This document shows, piece after piece, positions 1 through 7,024 of a stretch of 26,218 nucleotides of DNA. Source of the DNA: a virus; IMG/VR virus record IMGVR_UViG_3300009151_005621, positions 1 to 26,218 of that record; one strand, 5' to 3'. Position numbers and translations under genes: made by a program. The notes beneath the pieces are model-generated. The model saw only the letters and a list, made by a program, of their open reading frames with translations, ran no database searches and had not been told where the DNA came from. Within the stretch, counting starts at the first letter, position 1; every line of letters starts with the position of its first letter.

Positions 1-43
1 GCTTCGGGGGTCGAAATTAAATCTTGCTTTTAAGGAGAAAAAT

Positions 44-472
44 ATGTACGCTAAAGACTTAACTACTTTTAGAACAATTCATAATTCAGCATTAATTGGT
101 TTTGACGAATTATTTCGCAGAATCACTGAATTGGAAAAGCCTCAAACTGGTTTTCCTCCATATGATATTATCAAACATTCTGAAGAGAAGTTTGTTATTA
201 AAATGGCAGTTGCTGGATATACAAAAGATCAAATCTCAGTTACTTTAGATGCAGGTAAACTTATTGTTACAGGTAAAATCAAACCAGATGAATCTAAAAC
301 TGATGCAGAATTCTTATATAAAGGAATTGCTGAAAGAGATTTTACTAGAACATTTACCATAGCTGATACTGTTGAAGTCGATAAAGTATCATTATCAGAT
401 GGTATGTTATATGTATCGCTAAGAAATGTAATACCGGATAATAAAAAGCCTAAAATATTTCAAATAGAATAA
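44..472 (+). CDS. hsp20: Hsp20/IbpA-like small heat-shock protein
   Basis: The 142-residue product looks like a small heat-shock protein: a short N-terminal arm, then the family signature FPPYDI near residue 37, an alpha-crystallin beta-sandwich (residues about 40-130, with VAGYTKD and the DGMLYVSL strand), and a short C-terminal tail. Such proteins are ATP-independent holdases that keep unfolding proteins soluble in the cytoplasm. Hsp20 genes are common in T4-like phages of marine bacteria, where a role in virion assembly or host-stress buffering has been suggested. The start follows AAGGAG at about 32-37. A strong terminator at 491-523 separates it from the next transcription unit, so it belongs to a unit that began upstream. 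The family call is firm; the phage role is inferred. Confidence 0.9.
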   Translation: MYAKDLTTFRTIHNSALIGFDELFRRITELEKPQTGFPPYDIIKHSEEKFVIKMAVAGYTKDQISVTLDAGKLIVTGKIKPDESKTDAEFLYKGIAERDFTRTFTIADTVEVDKVSLSDGMLYVSLRNVIPDNKKPKIFQIE

Positions 473-490
473 TTAGGTTTTATAACTATA

Positions 491-523
491 GGGGCAATCA
501 GAAATGGTTGCCCCTTTTTTTTT
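491..523 (+). terminator. Rho-independent terminator after hsp20
   Basis: GGGGCAATC (491-499) pairs with GGTTGCCCC (506-514), with one T-G pair and a six-base loop, and is followed by nine T (515-523). This is the strongest terminator in the window. It lies 3 bases upstream of the -35 box of the next promoter, so it insulates the replication operon from hsp20 transcription. Confidence 0.93.
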
Positions 524-525
524 GC

Positions 526-554
526 TTGACAAAAAACAACTTATATAGTATAAT
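526..554 (+). promoter_or_regulatory. Consensus sigma70 promoter of the replication operon
   Basis: TTGACA (526-531) and TATAAT (549-554) are both perfect and are separated by exactly 17 bases. Transcription should start near 561 and read 584 onward. A perfect host sigma70 promoter in front of dCMP deaminase, gp43, uvsX and gp41 fits early expression. It is preceded directly by the terminator at 491-523. Confidence 0.92.
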
Positions 555-583
555 ATGAGTATAGTTTAAATTTAGGAGGTATT

Positions 584-856
584 ATGTCTTATAGCCGTTG
601 GTCTTGTTCAGATTGGTATGCATTTCATACAACTGAATCCGGTGAAACAAAAGAAACTCAAAAACTAGCTTTATGGTATGCTGGAGCTGATGAAAATCCA
701 ATTTATACATATGAAGAATTAAAAACAATTACTCCTGAGATAATTAGATCAAGGTGTGATATGGAAATTAGCGAAAGTAATATGGAAGAAGCGTTATATA
801 TTATAAAGCAATTTATATTTGATATTGATGATGAATTTAACCCTGATAAAAAATGA
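584..856 (+). CDS. Small phage protein of unknown function
   Basis: First gene of the operon: 90 residues, acidic, no membrane segment. It begins SYSRWSCSDWYAFH, a Trp/Tyr/Ser-rich opening that I associate with small uncharacterised tailed-phage proteins, and it has an acidic C-terminus (DIDDEFNPDKK). The start is secure: AGGAGG at 574-579 lies 4 bases before the ATG, about 25 bases after the expected transcript start. The stop overlaps the start of the dCMP deaminase gene (853), so the two are probably translationally coupled. No function can be assigned. Its position first behind a consensus promoter means it should be made early and strongly. Confidence 0.8.
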   Translation: MSYSRWSCSDWYAFHTTESGETKETQKLALWYAGADENPIYTYEELKTITPEIIRSRCDMEISESNMEEALYIIKQFIFDIDDEFNPDKK

Positions 857-1365
857 AAGAAAAATTTGTTAAATACTTTATGGATGTCGCCGAGAGAACT
901 GCTCAGTTGTCCTATGCGACGCGTTTAAAAGTTGGTACGGTCATAGTAAAGAATAATCGTATCATAAGCTGTGGATACAATGGAATGCCTGCAGGGTGGA
1001 CGCCTAATGATTGTGAATATCCAGTTTTTATTGATAATGTTGAATTTTCAAAATTACCTCTTGACGAACAAGCTAGATTCACATATAATTCCAATAAAAA
1101 TGAGTGGGAAGGATTAAAAACCTATGATGAGTTAATTCATTCTGAAGCAAATGCAATTAGTCAACTAGCACGTTCAACAGAATCTGGTATAGATGCAACA
1201 ATTATTTGTACTCATAGTCCTTGTTTGCAGTGCGCAAAAATTATATACAGTTCTGGTATAAAAACTTTATATTATAAAAACGAATATCGTTCAGCCGCAG
1301 GTATTCGTTTTCTTGAAAAATGCGGCGTTAAAATACATAAAATTGAGGAAGAAAATGACAGTTAA
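853..1365 (+). CDS. cd: Deoxycytidylate (dCMP) deaminase
   Basis: Converts dCMP to dUMP, the substrate of thymidylate synthase. The zinc-dependent cytidine/dCMP deaminase signature is complete: HSE at residues 96-98 (zinc His and catalytic Glu) and PCLQC at 123-127 (two zinc Cys). The N-terminal block TRLKVGTVIVKNNRIIS followed by GYNGMPAG is typical of phage dCMP deaminases. At 170 residues it is slightly shorter than T4 Cd (193). It works in the same pathway as the ThyX gene at the right end of the window (25862). It overlaps its neighbours on both sides by a few bases. Confidence 0.94.
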   Translation: MKEKFVKYFMDVAERTAQLSYATRLKVGTVIVKNNRIISCGYNGMPAGWTPNDCEYPVFIDNVEFSKLPLDEQARFTYNSNKNEWEGLKTYDELIHSEANAISQLARSTESGIDATIICTHSPCLQCAKIIYSSGIKTLYYKNEYRSAAGIRFLEKCGVKIHKIEEENDS

Positions 1366-1678
1366 ACAATTTAAATTATTATCTGGTGAAACAGTTCTTG
1401 GAACATATCTTGGTCCATGCGAAACGAGACCTGAATGTGATTTATTCGAAGATACGATTCAATTAGTTATTACTGACTCATTGGAAAATCCAAAAGAACA
1501 ATCAGTAGGGTTTGCTCCCTTTCCAGAATATAATAACCCAAAAAATAAAAATAAGATTGAAATTAATAAAAATTTAGTTGTATTCTATATTGAACCAGAT
1601 GAACAATTTGTTGAACAATATAATAAAATTTTTGGTAAAATCTTAACTGCGCCACAAAAAATCTTTACAGGAAAATAA
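1355..1678 (+). CDS. Conserved-looking small protein with a possible SH3/Sm-like barrel
   Basis: The ATG at 1355 is preferred because GAGGAAG (1345-1351) precedes it; the frame is open further upstream, but only inside the deaminase gene. The 107-residue protein opens with FKLLSGETVLGTYLGP, a pattern seen in small beta-barrel (Sm/SH3-like) phage proteins, and continues with strand-like segments (IQLVITD, NLVVFYIEPD) and a short helix. I do not recognise the family with certainty. It sits between dCMP deaminase and gp43; its stop abuts the gp43 ATG with no gap. In T4 this position next to gene 43 is held by regA, but I see no RegA similarity. Confidence 0.78.
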   Translation: MTVKQFKLLSGETVLGTYLGPCETRPECDLFEDTIQLVITDSLENPKEQSVGFAPFPEYNNPKNKNKIEINKNLVVFYIEPDEQFVEQYNKIFGKILTAPQKIFTGK

Positions 1679-3769
1679 ATGTCAAAATTCTACACTGACG
1701 TATCTATATTAGGGAATAGTATTTTATACAAAGGGATTGAAAATGGTAAGCGAGTTCAGTTCAAATATGAATATTCGCCTAAAGTTTATGTTAAATCAAA
1801 TAAACAAAGCGATTGGAAAAATCTTTTCGGTCAATATGTTGAAGAAATCCAACCTGGAGATATTAAAGAAACCCGTGATTTTATTAAAAGATACGAAGAT
1901 GTAGATAATTTTGAAATTTATGGTGATATCGGATTCGATGTTCAATTTATTTCTGATCAATTTCCAAAAGTTATTGATTGGGATATAGAATTCATTAATT
2001 CTTATGTATTGGATATCGAAACTGCAACTGAAAACTCCGGTTTTCCTTCTCCTGACGTTGCGGCAGAGGAAGTTCTTCTTATTACCCTAAAAAACATGAA
2101 AACAAAACGCAGCACAACTTTCATGTCTAAAGAATATACTGGAGATAAAAAAGAAAACTGTGATTTTATTCTGTGTGATGACGAATATTCATTATTAAAT
2201 CGTTTTGTTGATTTCTGGAAACGTAGCGATATCGATATTATTACAGGTTGGAACGTAGAAGGGTTCGATATAAAATATCTGGTTAATCGTATTGCTAAAA
2301 TTGTTAGCGAAGATAGAGTTCGCGAGTTAAGTCCATGGAATCGTATTAAAGAACGTAAAACAAAAGACGATTTTGGTAAACCAACAACTCTATTTGAAAT
2401 TGTTGGAGTTAACGTTGTTGACTTTCGAGATCTTTATAAAAAATACGGACAGAAAAAACCAGAAAATTTACGATTAGAAACTGTAGCTCAGTTAGTTTTA
2501 GGTCATGGTAAATTAGATCATAGTGAATTTGATACATTTAAAGATTTTTACACTAATGGTTGGAATAAGTTTGTGGATTATAACATTATCGACTGTGATA
2601 GAGTCGATGAGCTAGAAGATTCAGAAAAACTTATTGATTTGTGCTTAACCATGAGTTATTTGGCCAAAATTAATTATGGTGATATTTATAGCCAAATTAG
2701 AATGTGGGATGCAATTATTTTTAATCATTTAAAAGCGAATAAAATTGTAATTCCACCTAGATCTAAAAATAGTAAAAATGAACAGTTTGAAGGTGCTTTT
2801 GTTCGTGAACCAGTTCCTGGGTTTTATCGTAATATTGCTAGTTTCGATGCCACTAGTTTGTATCCAAGTATTTTACAAACATGGAATATTTCGTTGGAAA
2901 CTTTTACTGGTATGTTTGATGGTAATATTACAACTAAAGGTTTATTAGATAAAGAATATACTTTTCCAGAAGAATATGCTGTTGCAGCTAATGGTGCTAT
3001 GTATCGCAAAGACAAAGTTGGTATGATTCCTGAGTTGATTGACGTTTATATGAAAAAACGTAAAGAGGCGAAATCAACAATGTTAAAATATGAATCTGAA
3101 ATGGAGTTATTAAAAGCTAATAAAGATTATGATAAAAAAGAATACAAAAGAATATCTAATTTAATTTCAAAGTTTAATAATGAGCAGATGGCATTTAAAA
3201 TTGCTATGAATAGTTTGTATGGAGCTTTAGGTAACGCTTTCTTTAGATATTACACCTTAGAAAATGCTCGAGCTGTAACTTTATCTGGTCAATACATTAT
3301 TATTTCCGTTGGTGAATTTGTTAAATTAAAATTAGATAAAATGTTTAAAGCTGATTATCCATGGGTAATTTATCAAGATACGGATTCTGTTGTAGGTGAA
3401 ACTGTAATTTCTGTTAATGGTGCTAAATTGACTATTGCAGATTTTTATAATTCTATTCCAGATAATTATTTTAAGAAAGATGATTTTAATCAAGATTATG
3501 TAAAACCAGTAAGTAATTGTATTACCCCAAGCGTTTCTTCTAGTGGAATATTAAAAAATAAATCTATTTCTTATGTAATGAAACATAAGGTAGAAAAAGA
3601 ATTATTTAAAATTACAAATTCGTGCGGGAATAGTTGTATCGTTACAGTTGATCATAGTATTATTGTAAAAAATAAAAAAACCGGCGAAATTAGTAGTATT
3701 TCTCCAAAAAAACTTGATACGAAAAAACATTTTATTATAAGTATTATAGATACCGATTCAATGGAGTGA
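1679..3769 (+). CDS. 43: DNA polymerase gp43, N-terminal half fused to the N-part of a split intein
   Basis: Family B replicative polymerase, T4 gp43 type, cut inside its active site. Exonuclease motifs: LDIET (111-115, Exo I), TGWNVEGFD (189-197, Exo II), YNIIDCD (301-307, Exo III). Polymerase motif A is SFDATSLYPS (388-397); motif B is KIAMNSLYGALGN (507-519). Motif C begins YQDTD (565-569), which holds the metal-binding aspartates, and is interrupted at Ser570. Residues 570-696 are not polymerase: they form an N-terminal intein segment (block A SVVGETV; block B IVTVDHSIIV) ending at a stop. The rest of the polymerase is encoded at 4789-5724. AGGAAAA near 1668 serves the ATG, which abuts the preceding stop. 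The family call is very secure; trans-splicing is inferred. Confidence 0.96.
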   Translation: MSKFYTDVSILGNSILYKGIENGKRVQFKYEYSPKVYVKSNKQSDWKNLFGQYVEEIQPGDIKETRDFIKRYEDVDNFEIYGDIGFDVQFISDQFPKVIDWDIEFINSYVLDIETATENSGFPSPDVAAEEVLLITLKNMKTKRSTTFMSKEYTGDKKENCDFILCDDEYSLLNRFVDFWKRSDIDIITGWNVEGFDIKYLVNRIAKIVSEDRVRELSPWNRIKERKTKDDFGKPTTLFEIVGVNVVDFRDLYKKYGQKKPENLRLETVAQLVLGHGKLDHSEFDTFKDFYTNGWNKFVDYNIIDCDRVDELEDSEKLIDLCLTMSYLAKINYGDIYSQIRMWDAIIFNHLKANKIVIPPRSKNSKNEQFEGAFVREPVPGFYRNIASFDATSLYPSILQTWNISLETFTGMFDGNITTKGLLDKEYTFPEEYAVAANGAMYRKDKVGMIPELIDVYMKKRKEAKSTMLKYESEMELLKANKDYDKKEYKRISNLISKFNNEQMAFKIAMNSLYGALGNAFFRYYTLENARAVTLSGQYIIISVGEFVKLKLDKMFKADYPWVIYQDTDSVVGETVISVNGAKLTIADFYNSIPDNYFKKDDFNQDYVKPVSNCITPSVSSSGILKNKSISYVMKHKVEKELFKITNSCGNSCIVTVDHSIIVKNKKTGEISSISPKKLDTKKHFIISIIDTDSME
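3386..3766 (+). other. N-terminal half of split gp43 intein (IntN)
   Basis: 127 residues from Ser1 (the Ser of YxDTDS) to the stop. Block A is SVVGETVISVNG, matching the usual (C/S)hxGxT pattern with Ser as the first nucleophile. Block B is CIVTVDHSIIV, with the TxxH signature that assists the N-terminal acyl shift. After block B a Lys-rich stretch and the strand KHFIISI lead to a tail ending DTDSME. The break lies where continuous inteins carry their endonuclease domain. Together with the C-part at 4789-4914 this gives a 169-residue split intein. Confidence 0.9.
3749..3763 (+). repeat. Near-copy of the spliced motif C coding sequence at the gene break
   Basis: These 15 bases encode DTDSM, four codons before the end of the IntN reading frame. 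The uninterrupted polymerase site, rebuilt by joining 3377-3385 to 4915-4920, also encodes DTDSM, and the two stretches agree at 13 of 15 bases (mismatches at third codon positions). Flanking bases do not match. It could be a relic or mimic of the endonuclease target, or coincidence. Confidence 0.5.
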
Positions 3770-3773
3770 TAAC

Positions 3774-4808
3774 ATGGCCAAACGAGTAAGTAATAAACAA
3801 TGGTTCGATAGATTTATATTGAATATTCCATATGATCATAATTTTGAGTTTGATAATTCGTTTTGTTATCAAACTCTTGTAACTAAGAAAATGAGGAAAA
3901 TGACGTCATCATCAAATTCCTCGTATTTCCTAGCTATGATAACACATAAACCAAAAATTATGGTTGACTTACTTAATCTTATAGAAAAAGTTAGTAGTTT
4001 TAAAGGTATAACAAAAGATAAAATGGTTTTCGTTCATGGTGAAATAGTTGGAATGGAGCGGTGGAATTCTTATTGTTATAAGCAATCTTATACTAATTCA
4101 TTTGAATATAAGAATGCAAAATATGGGATGACTGAAGAGGAATTTAAGTTATTTAATAAAAGTAGAGCCATTACAGAAGAATTATGTATACAAAGACACG
4201 GTGACATTAAAGGGAAAGAACTTTGGAAATCTTATTGCGAAAGACAATCTTATACTAACTCAGAAGAATATTTTGGAGCTGAACGATACGTTAGTGTTAA
4301 TAGATTAAAATCTCATACATTTGATGTTTATGTTGAGAGATATGGTGATCCTGAAATTGCTATTAAAAAATTGCATGAGTATTATGATGGGATGCAACTT
4401 TCATATTCTAAGATATCCCAACAATTATTTTTTACTTTGATTAGGGATTATATATTTAAAGATAAATCAATTTATTTTGCTGAATATAATAAAGAATATG
4501 GTGTTTTTGATACTGTTCTAAAGAGATATTATAAATTTGATTTTGTGTGTATTGAGTTAAAATTGGCAATAGAATTTCAGGGTGACCATTATCACGGAAA
4601 TCCTAAATTATATAATCCTTCTGATAAATTACGTGGAAGAGGTCAACGAAGAACTGCTTCTGAAGCTTGGATTACAGATAACGAAAAGAAATGTGTAATG
4701 GAAAGAGAACGGGGGTTTGATATTATTCAAATCTGGGAAAGTGATTATATTGATAATCCTAAACTTATTATTGAGGAAATTATAAATTATGCAAAAACTA
4801 GAATTTGA
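3774..4808 (+). CDS. Free-standing Vsr-like (PD-(D/E)XK) homing endonuclease inside the fractured gp43 gene
   Basis: 344 residues lying exactly between the two polymerase halves. The C-terminal region (about 215-340) resembles very-short-patch-repair-like nucleases: FDF (255-257), AIEFQGDHYHG (265-275), a Lys/Glu-rich helix (ITDNEKKCVMERERG) and the core strand FDIIQIWESDY (315-325). Upstream are two copies of a 22-residue unit (88-109 and 142-163; H-G-x-I-x-G, W-x-S-Y-C and QSYTNS conserved, 15 of 22 identical) and a looser third near ERYGD (188-192), probably DNA-binding. This nuclease family has been described between split-intein halves in metagenomic T4-like genes. GGAGTGA lies just before the ATG, overlapping the IntN stop. 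The 3' end overlaps the next gene by 20 bases. Homing activity is inferred. Confidence 0.88.
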   Translation: MAKRVSNKQWFDRFILNIPYDHNFEFDNSFCYQTLVTKKMRKMTSSSNSSYFLAMITHKPKIMVDLLNLIEKVSSFKGITKDKMVFVHGEIVGMERWNSYCYKQSYTNSFEYKNAKYGMTEEEFKLFNKSRAITEELCIQRHGDIKGKELWKSYCERQSYTNSEEYFGAERYVSVNRLKSHTFDVYVERYGDPEIAIKKLHEYYDGMQLSYSKISQQLFFTLIRDYIFKDKSIYFAEYNKEYGVFDTVLKRYYKFDFVCIELKLAIEFQGDHYHGNPKLYNPSDKLRGRGQRRTASEAWITDNEKKCVMERERGFDIIQIWESDYIDNPKLIIEEIINYAKTRI

Positions 4809-4914
4809 TGATGGGTTTACGGTTGAATCATTAGGAGTTCAATCTGAATGGGTCTATGATATTGAAGTAGAAGATAATCATAATTTTTTTGCAAATGATA
4901 TATGCGTTCATAAT
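4789..4914 (+). other. C-terminal half of split gp43 intein (IntC)
   Basis: 42 residues. Blocks F and G are complete and canonical: WVYDIEVEDNHNFFANDICV followed by the terminal His-Asn. The +1 residue is Ser (codon 4915-4917). The length and the extra leader MQKLEF before the conserved strands are like other naturally split phage inteins such as gp41-1. Confidence 0.94.
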
Positions 4915-5724
4915 TCGATGTATCTTTCATTAGAACCTATTGTTAATAAATTTTATTCTGATAAAGAATTTAAAGAAATTGTTCCTGTTTTAAGTAAAAT
5001 TTGTAAAGAAAAGATTGATCCAATTATTAATGAATGTTGTGATGATTTGCAAGCCTATACTCATGTAAAACGTAACTGTATTTCATTTAAACTTGAGGGT
5101 ATTAGTTCTAATGGTTTTTGGACTGGTAAAAAACGATATGCGCTAAATGTTTACGAAAATGAAGGTGTGGTTTATAACGAACCAAAAATAAAAATTATGG
5201 GATTAGAAGTTGTTAAATCTTCAACTCCGTTGGTTATTCGTGATAAATTGCGTAGTTCAGTTGGTTTAATTTTAAATGGAACTGAAGGAGATATTCAAGA
5301 TTTTGTATCTGGAGTTAAATCTGAGTTTAAAAATTATTCTGTTGAGGAGATTGCGTTTCCTCGTGGAGTAAATGGTATTGAAAAATATTCTGATTCTGAA
5401 ACAATTTATGGTAATAAATGCCCGATTCATACTAAAGGATCGATACTATATAACAATAAACTTCGTGAAATGAGTCTTCAGAACAAATATGAAATGATTG
5501 GTGAGGGTGCACATATTAAATTTTGTTATTTAAAATTACCTAATCCATTAAAACATGAAGTAATTTCATTTCCAGTTTCAATTCCACCCGAGTTTGATTT
5601 AGAACAGTATGTCGATTATGATAAACAGTATGAAAAAACTTTCTTAGATCCATTAAATGGTATGTTACAAGCCGTTGGTTGGTCGCATGAAAGAAGAAAT
5701 TGTATTGATGACTTTTTTGCTTAA
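4789..5724 (+). CDS. 43: C-part of the split intein fused to the C-terminal half of DNA polymerase gp43
   Basis: Residues 1-42 are the IntC segment ending VHN; Ser43 is the +1 residue and resumes polymerase motif C as SMYLSLEP. The remaining 269 residues are the rest of the palm and the thumb, with the gp43-type block KKRYALNVYENEG and KIMGLEVVKSSTP. The C-terminus (DPLNGMLQAVGWSHERRNC, then IDDFFA) resembles the T4 clamp-binding tail. Joined to residues 1-569 of the first half it gives an 838-residue polymerase, close to T4 gp43 (898). GAGGAA (4773-4778) lies 10 bases before this ATG and inside the endonuclease gene, so this half is translated independently. It cannot polymerise alone because the catalytic aspartates are on the other half. 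Confidence 0.95.
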   Translation: MQKLEFDDGFTVESLGVQSEWVYDIEVEDNHNFFANDICVHNSMYLSLEPIVNKFYSDKEFKEIVPVLSKICKEKIDPIINECCDDLQAYTHVKRNCISFKLEGISSNGFWTGKKRYALNVYENEGVVYNEPKIKIMGLEVVKSSTPLVIRDKLRSSVGLILNGTEGDIQDFVSGVKSEFKNYSVEEIAFPRGVNGIEKYSDSETIYGNKCPIHTKGSILYNNKLREMSLQNKYEMIGEGAHIKFCYLKLPNPLKHEVISFPVSIPPEFDLEQYVDYDKQYEKTFLDPLNGMLQAVGWSHERRNCIDDFFA

Positions 5725-5737
5725 AGGAAAATAAAAT

Positions 5738-6820
5738 ATGAGTTTGTTAGATAAAATTAAAAAGAATAGTACAATTAAAGAAACTTCGGTTCTTTCTAAA
5801 TCAAAATTCTTTGTTGATAAAGATATGATTCAAACGCCAATTCCAATTATTAACGTGGCGTTATCTGGATCTTTAGATGGCGGGTTTACTCCTGGATTTA
5901 CAATGTGGGCTGGTCCAAGTAAACATTTTAAAACTGCATTTAGTTTATTAATGGCTAAATCGTATATGGATAAATATCCAGAATCAGTTTTATTATTTTA
6001 TGATTCAGAGTTTGGTACGCCGCAATCATATTTCCAATCTTTTGGTATTGATATGGATAGAGTGATCCACACTCCTCTTAAAAACGTCGAAGAATTGAAG
6101 TTTGATATAATGAATCAGATTGATAATATTGTCCGTGGAGATCGAATTCTTATCCTTATAGACTCTATTGGTAATTTGGCTAGTAAGAAAGAAGTTGATG
6201 ATGCCTTAGATGGTAAATCAACAGCTGATATGACAAGAGCTAAACAATTAAAATCTTTGTTTAGAATGATTACTCCTCATTTAATGTTAAAAGATATTCC
6301 ATTGGTAGCTGTTAATCATACCTATAAAACTATGGAACTTTATGCAAAAGATGTTGTTGGTGGCGGTACTGGTTCATATTATGCAGCTGATAACATTTAT
6401 ATTTTAGGTCGTCAGCAAGAAAAAGAAGGAACTGAAGTAATTGGATATAACTTTATTATTAACGTTGAGAAGTCAAGATATACTAAAGAGAAATCTAAAA
6501 TTCCAGTTTGCGTAAGTTTTAAAGGTGGTATTAGTAAATGGTCTGGTTTAATTGATTTAGCATTAGAATCTGGTATCGTTATTAAACCGAGTAATGGTTG
6601 GTATCAAAAAGTTAATTTAGCAACTGGTGAACTTTTAGAGAAAAAATATCGATTAAAAGAAACTGAATCTGCTGAATTTTGGGATCCTATTTTGGAAAGC
6701 ACTCAATTTAAAGCATTTATTGAAAGTAAATATAAAGTATCTCATGGAGATATTTTTGGTAATGATATTGATGAAGATATTGATGCTGTATTTGCTGATG
6801 AGGAATTGGAAGATGCATAG
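5738..6820 (+). CDS. uvsX: UvsX, RecA-like recombinase
   Basis: Strand-exchange protein that drives recombination-dependent replication and repair in T4-like phages. Walker A is AGPSKHFKT (58-66), the phage-specific variant also seen in T4 UvsX; Walker B is RILILIDSIG (136-145, Asp142). The segment VNHTYKTMELYAKDVVGGGTG and downstream DNA-binding-loop region follow the UvsX pattern. 360 residues against 391 in T4, with the acidic C-terminal tail kept (DEDIDAVFADEELEDA). AAAGGAAAA precedes the ATG, 13 bases after the gp43 C-half. It lies between gp43 and gp41, the usual T4-like neighbourhood. Confidence 0.96.
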   Translation: MSLLDKIKKNSTIKETSVLSKSKFFVDKDMIQTPIPIINVALSGSLDGGFTPGFTMWAGPSKHFKTAFSLLMAKSYMDKYPESVLLFYDSEFGTPQSYFQSFGIDMDRVIHTPLKNVEELKFDIMNQIDNIVRGDRILILIDSIGNLASKKEVDDALDGKSTADMTRAKQLKSLFRMITPHLMLKDIPLVAVNHTYKTMELYAKDVVGGGTGSYYAADNIYILGRQQEKEGTEVIGYNFIINVEKSRYTKEKSKIPVCVSFKGGISKWSGLIDLALESGIVIKPSNGWYQKVNLATGELLEKKYRLKETESAEFWDPILESTQFKAFIESKYKVSHGDIFGNDIDEDIDAVFADEELEDA

Positions 6821-6884
6821 ATTAACTAGAATTGATATTAATGATATTTTTTATGTAACGCTTATTATTAGTTTTCTTTGTTGA
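6813..6884 (+). CDS. 23-codon reading frame: leader peptide or 5' part of a frame-disrupted membrane-protein gene
   Basis: ATG at 6813, overlapping the end of uvsX, with GAGGAA (6800-6805) 7 bases upstream, so initiation here is likely. It encodes MHRLTRIDINDIFYVTLIIS plus FLC and stops at TGA 6882-6884. The second half is strongly hydrophobic (FYVTLIISFLC). A second hydrophobic frame continues at once in the -1 frame (6881-7015). Either this is a coupled leader, or one base has been lost and the two pieces were one protein of about 67 residues. Confidence 0.5.
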   Translation: MHRLTRIDINDIFYVTLIISFLC

Positions 6885-7015
6885 CAATAGCATCTTGGTT
6901 TACTCATATTATAGTTTGTATTAACAATAAAGAATGGTTATTTTTAATTGCCGGAGCCATAATGGCTCCAATTGCGTGGGTTCATGGAACTGGCGTTTGG
7001 TTTAATTTTTGGTAG
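6881..7015 (+). CDS. Small two-helix membrane protein (TTG restart, or 3' part of a frameshifted gene)
   Basis: 44 codons from TTG 6881 to TAG 7013. The protein is hydrophobic with two likely membrane segments, IASWFTHIIVCI and EWLFLIAGAIMAPIAWVHG, and ends GVWFNFW. The pattern WxxHIIxCI...LLIAGAI..P.G..HGxGxWF is one I associate with a small membrane protein of T4-like cyanophages, so this frame is probably real coding sequence. It has no ATG and no clear ribosome site. Its only possible starts are TTG codons, one of which overlaps the TGA of the preceding frame (TTGA), which would allow reinitiation. A single inserted T near 6880 would join it to the upstream frame. T4 also has a small membrane protein gene (40) between uvsX and 41, but homology is not claimed. 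Confidence 0.62.
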   Translation: MTIASWFTHIIVCINNKEWLFLIAGAIMAPIAWVHGTGVWFNFW

Positions 7016-7024
7016 GAGAAAAAA

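Noticed and set aside
1-43. GC-rich start (gcttcgggggtcgaa) that could be the end of a tRNA or another RNA gene
   Set aside because: No acceptor stem, TPsiC loop or CCA end can be built from the visible bases; most likely the tail of an upstream gene or a hairpin cut by the window edge.
912-1094. Minus-strand open frames across the window (also at 2824, 8609, 13366, 16519, 19207, 24305 and 25263)
   Set aside because: All lie inside strongly supported + strand genes, have no ribosome sites and show no recognisable protein features.
1355-1678. RegA translational repressor next to gene 43
   Set aside because: Position is similar to T4 but the sequence shows no RegA-like features.
6870-6884. 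Classical X-XXY-YYZ slippery heptamer for programmed -1 frameshifting in the small membrane gene
   Set aside because: The bases around the stop (ttttctttgttga) do not allow both tRNAs to re-pair in the -1 frame, and no clear downstream pseudoknot is seen; reinitiation, mutation or read error is more likely.
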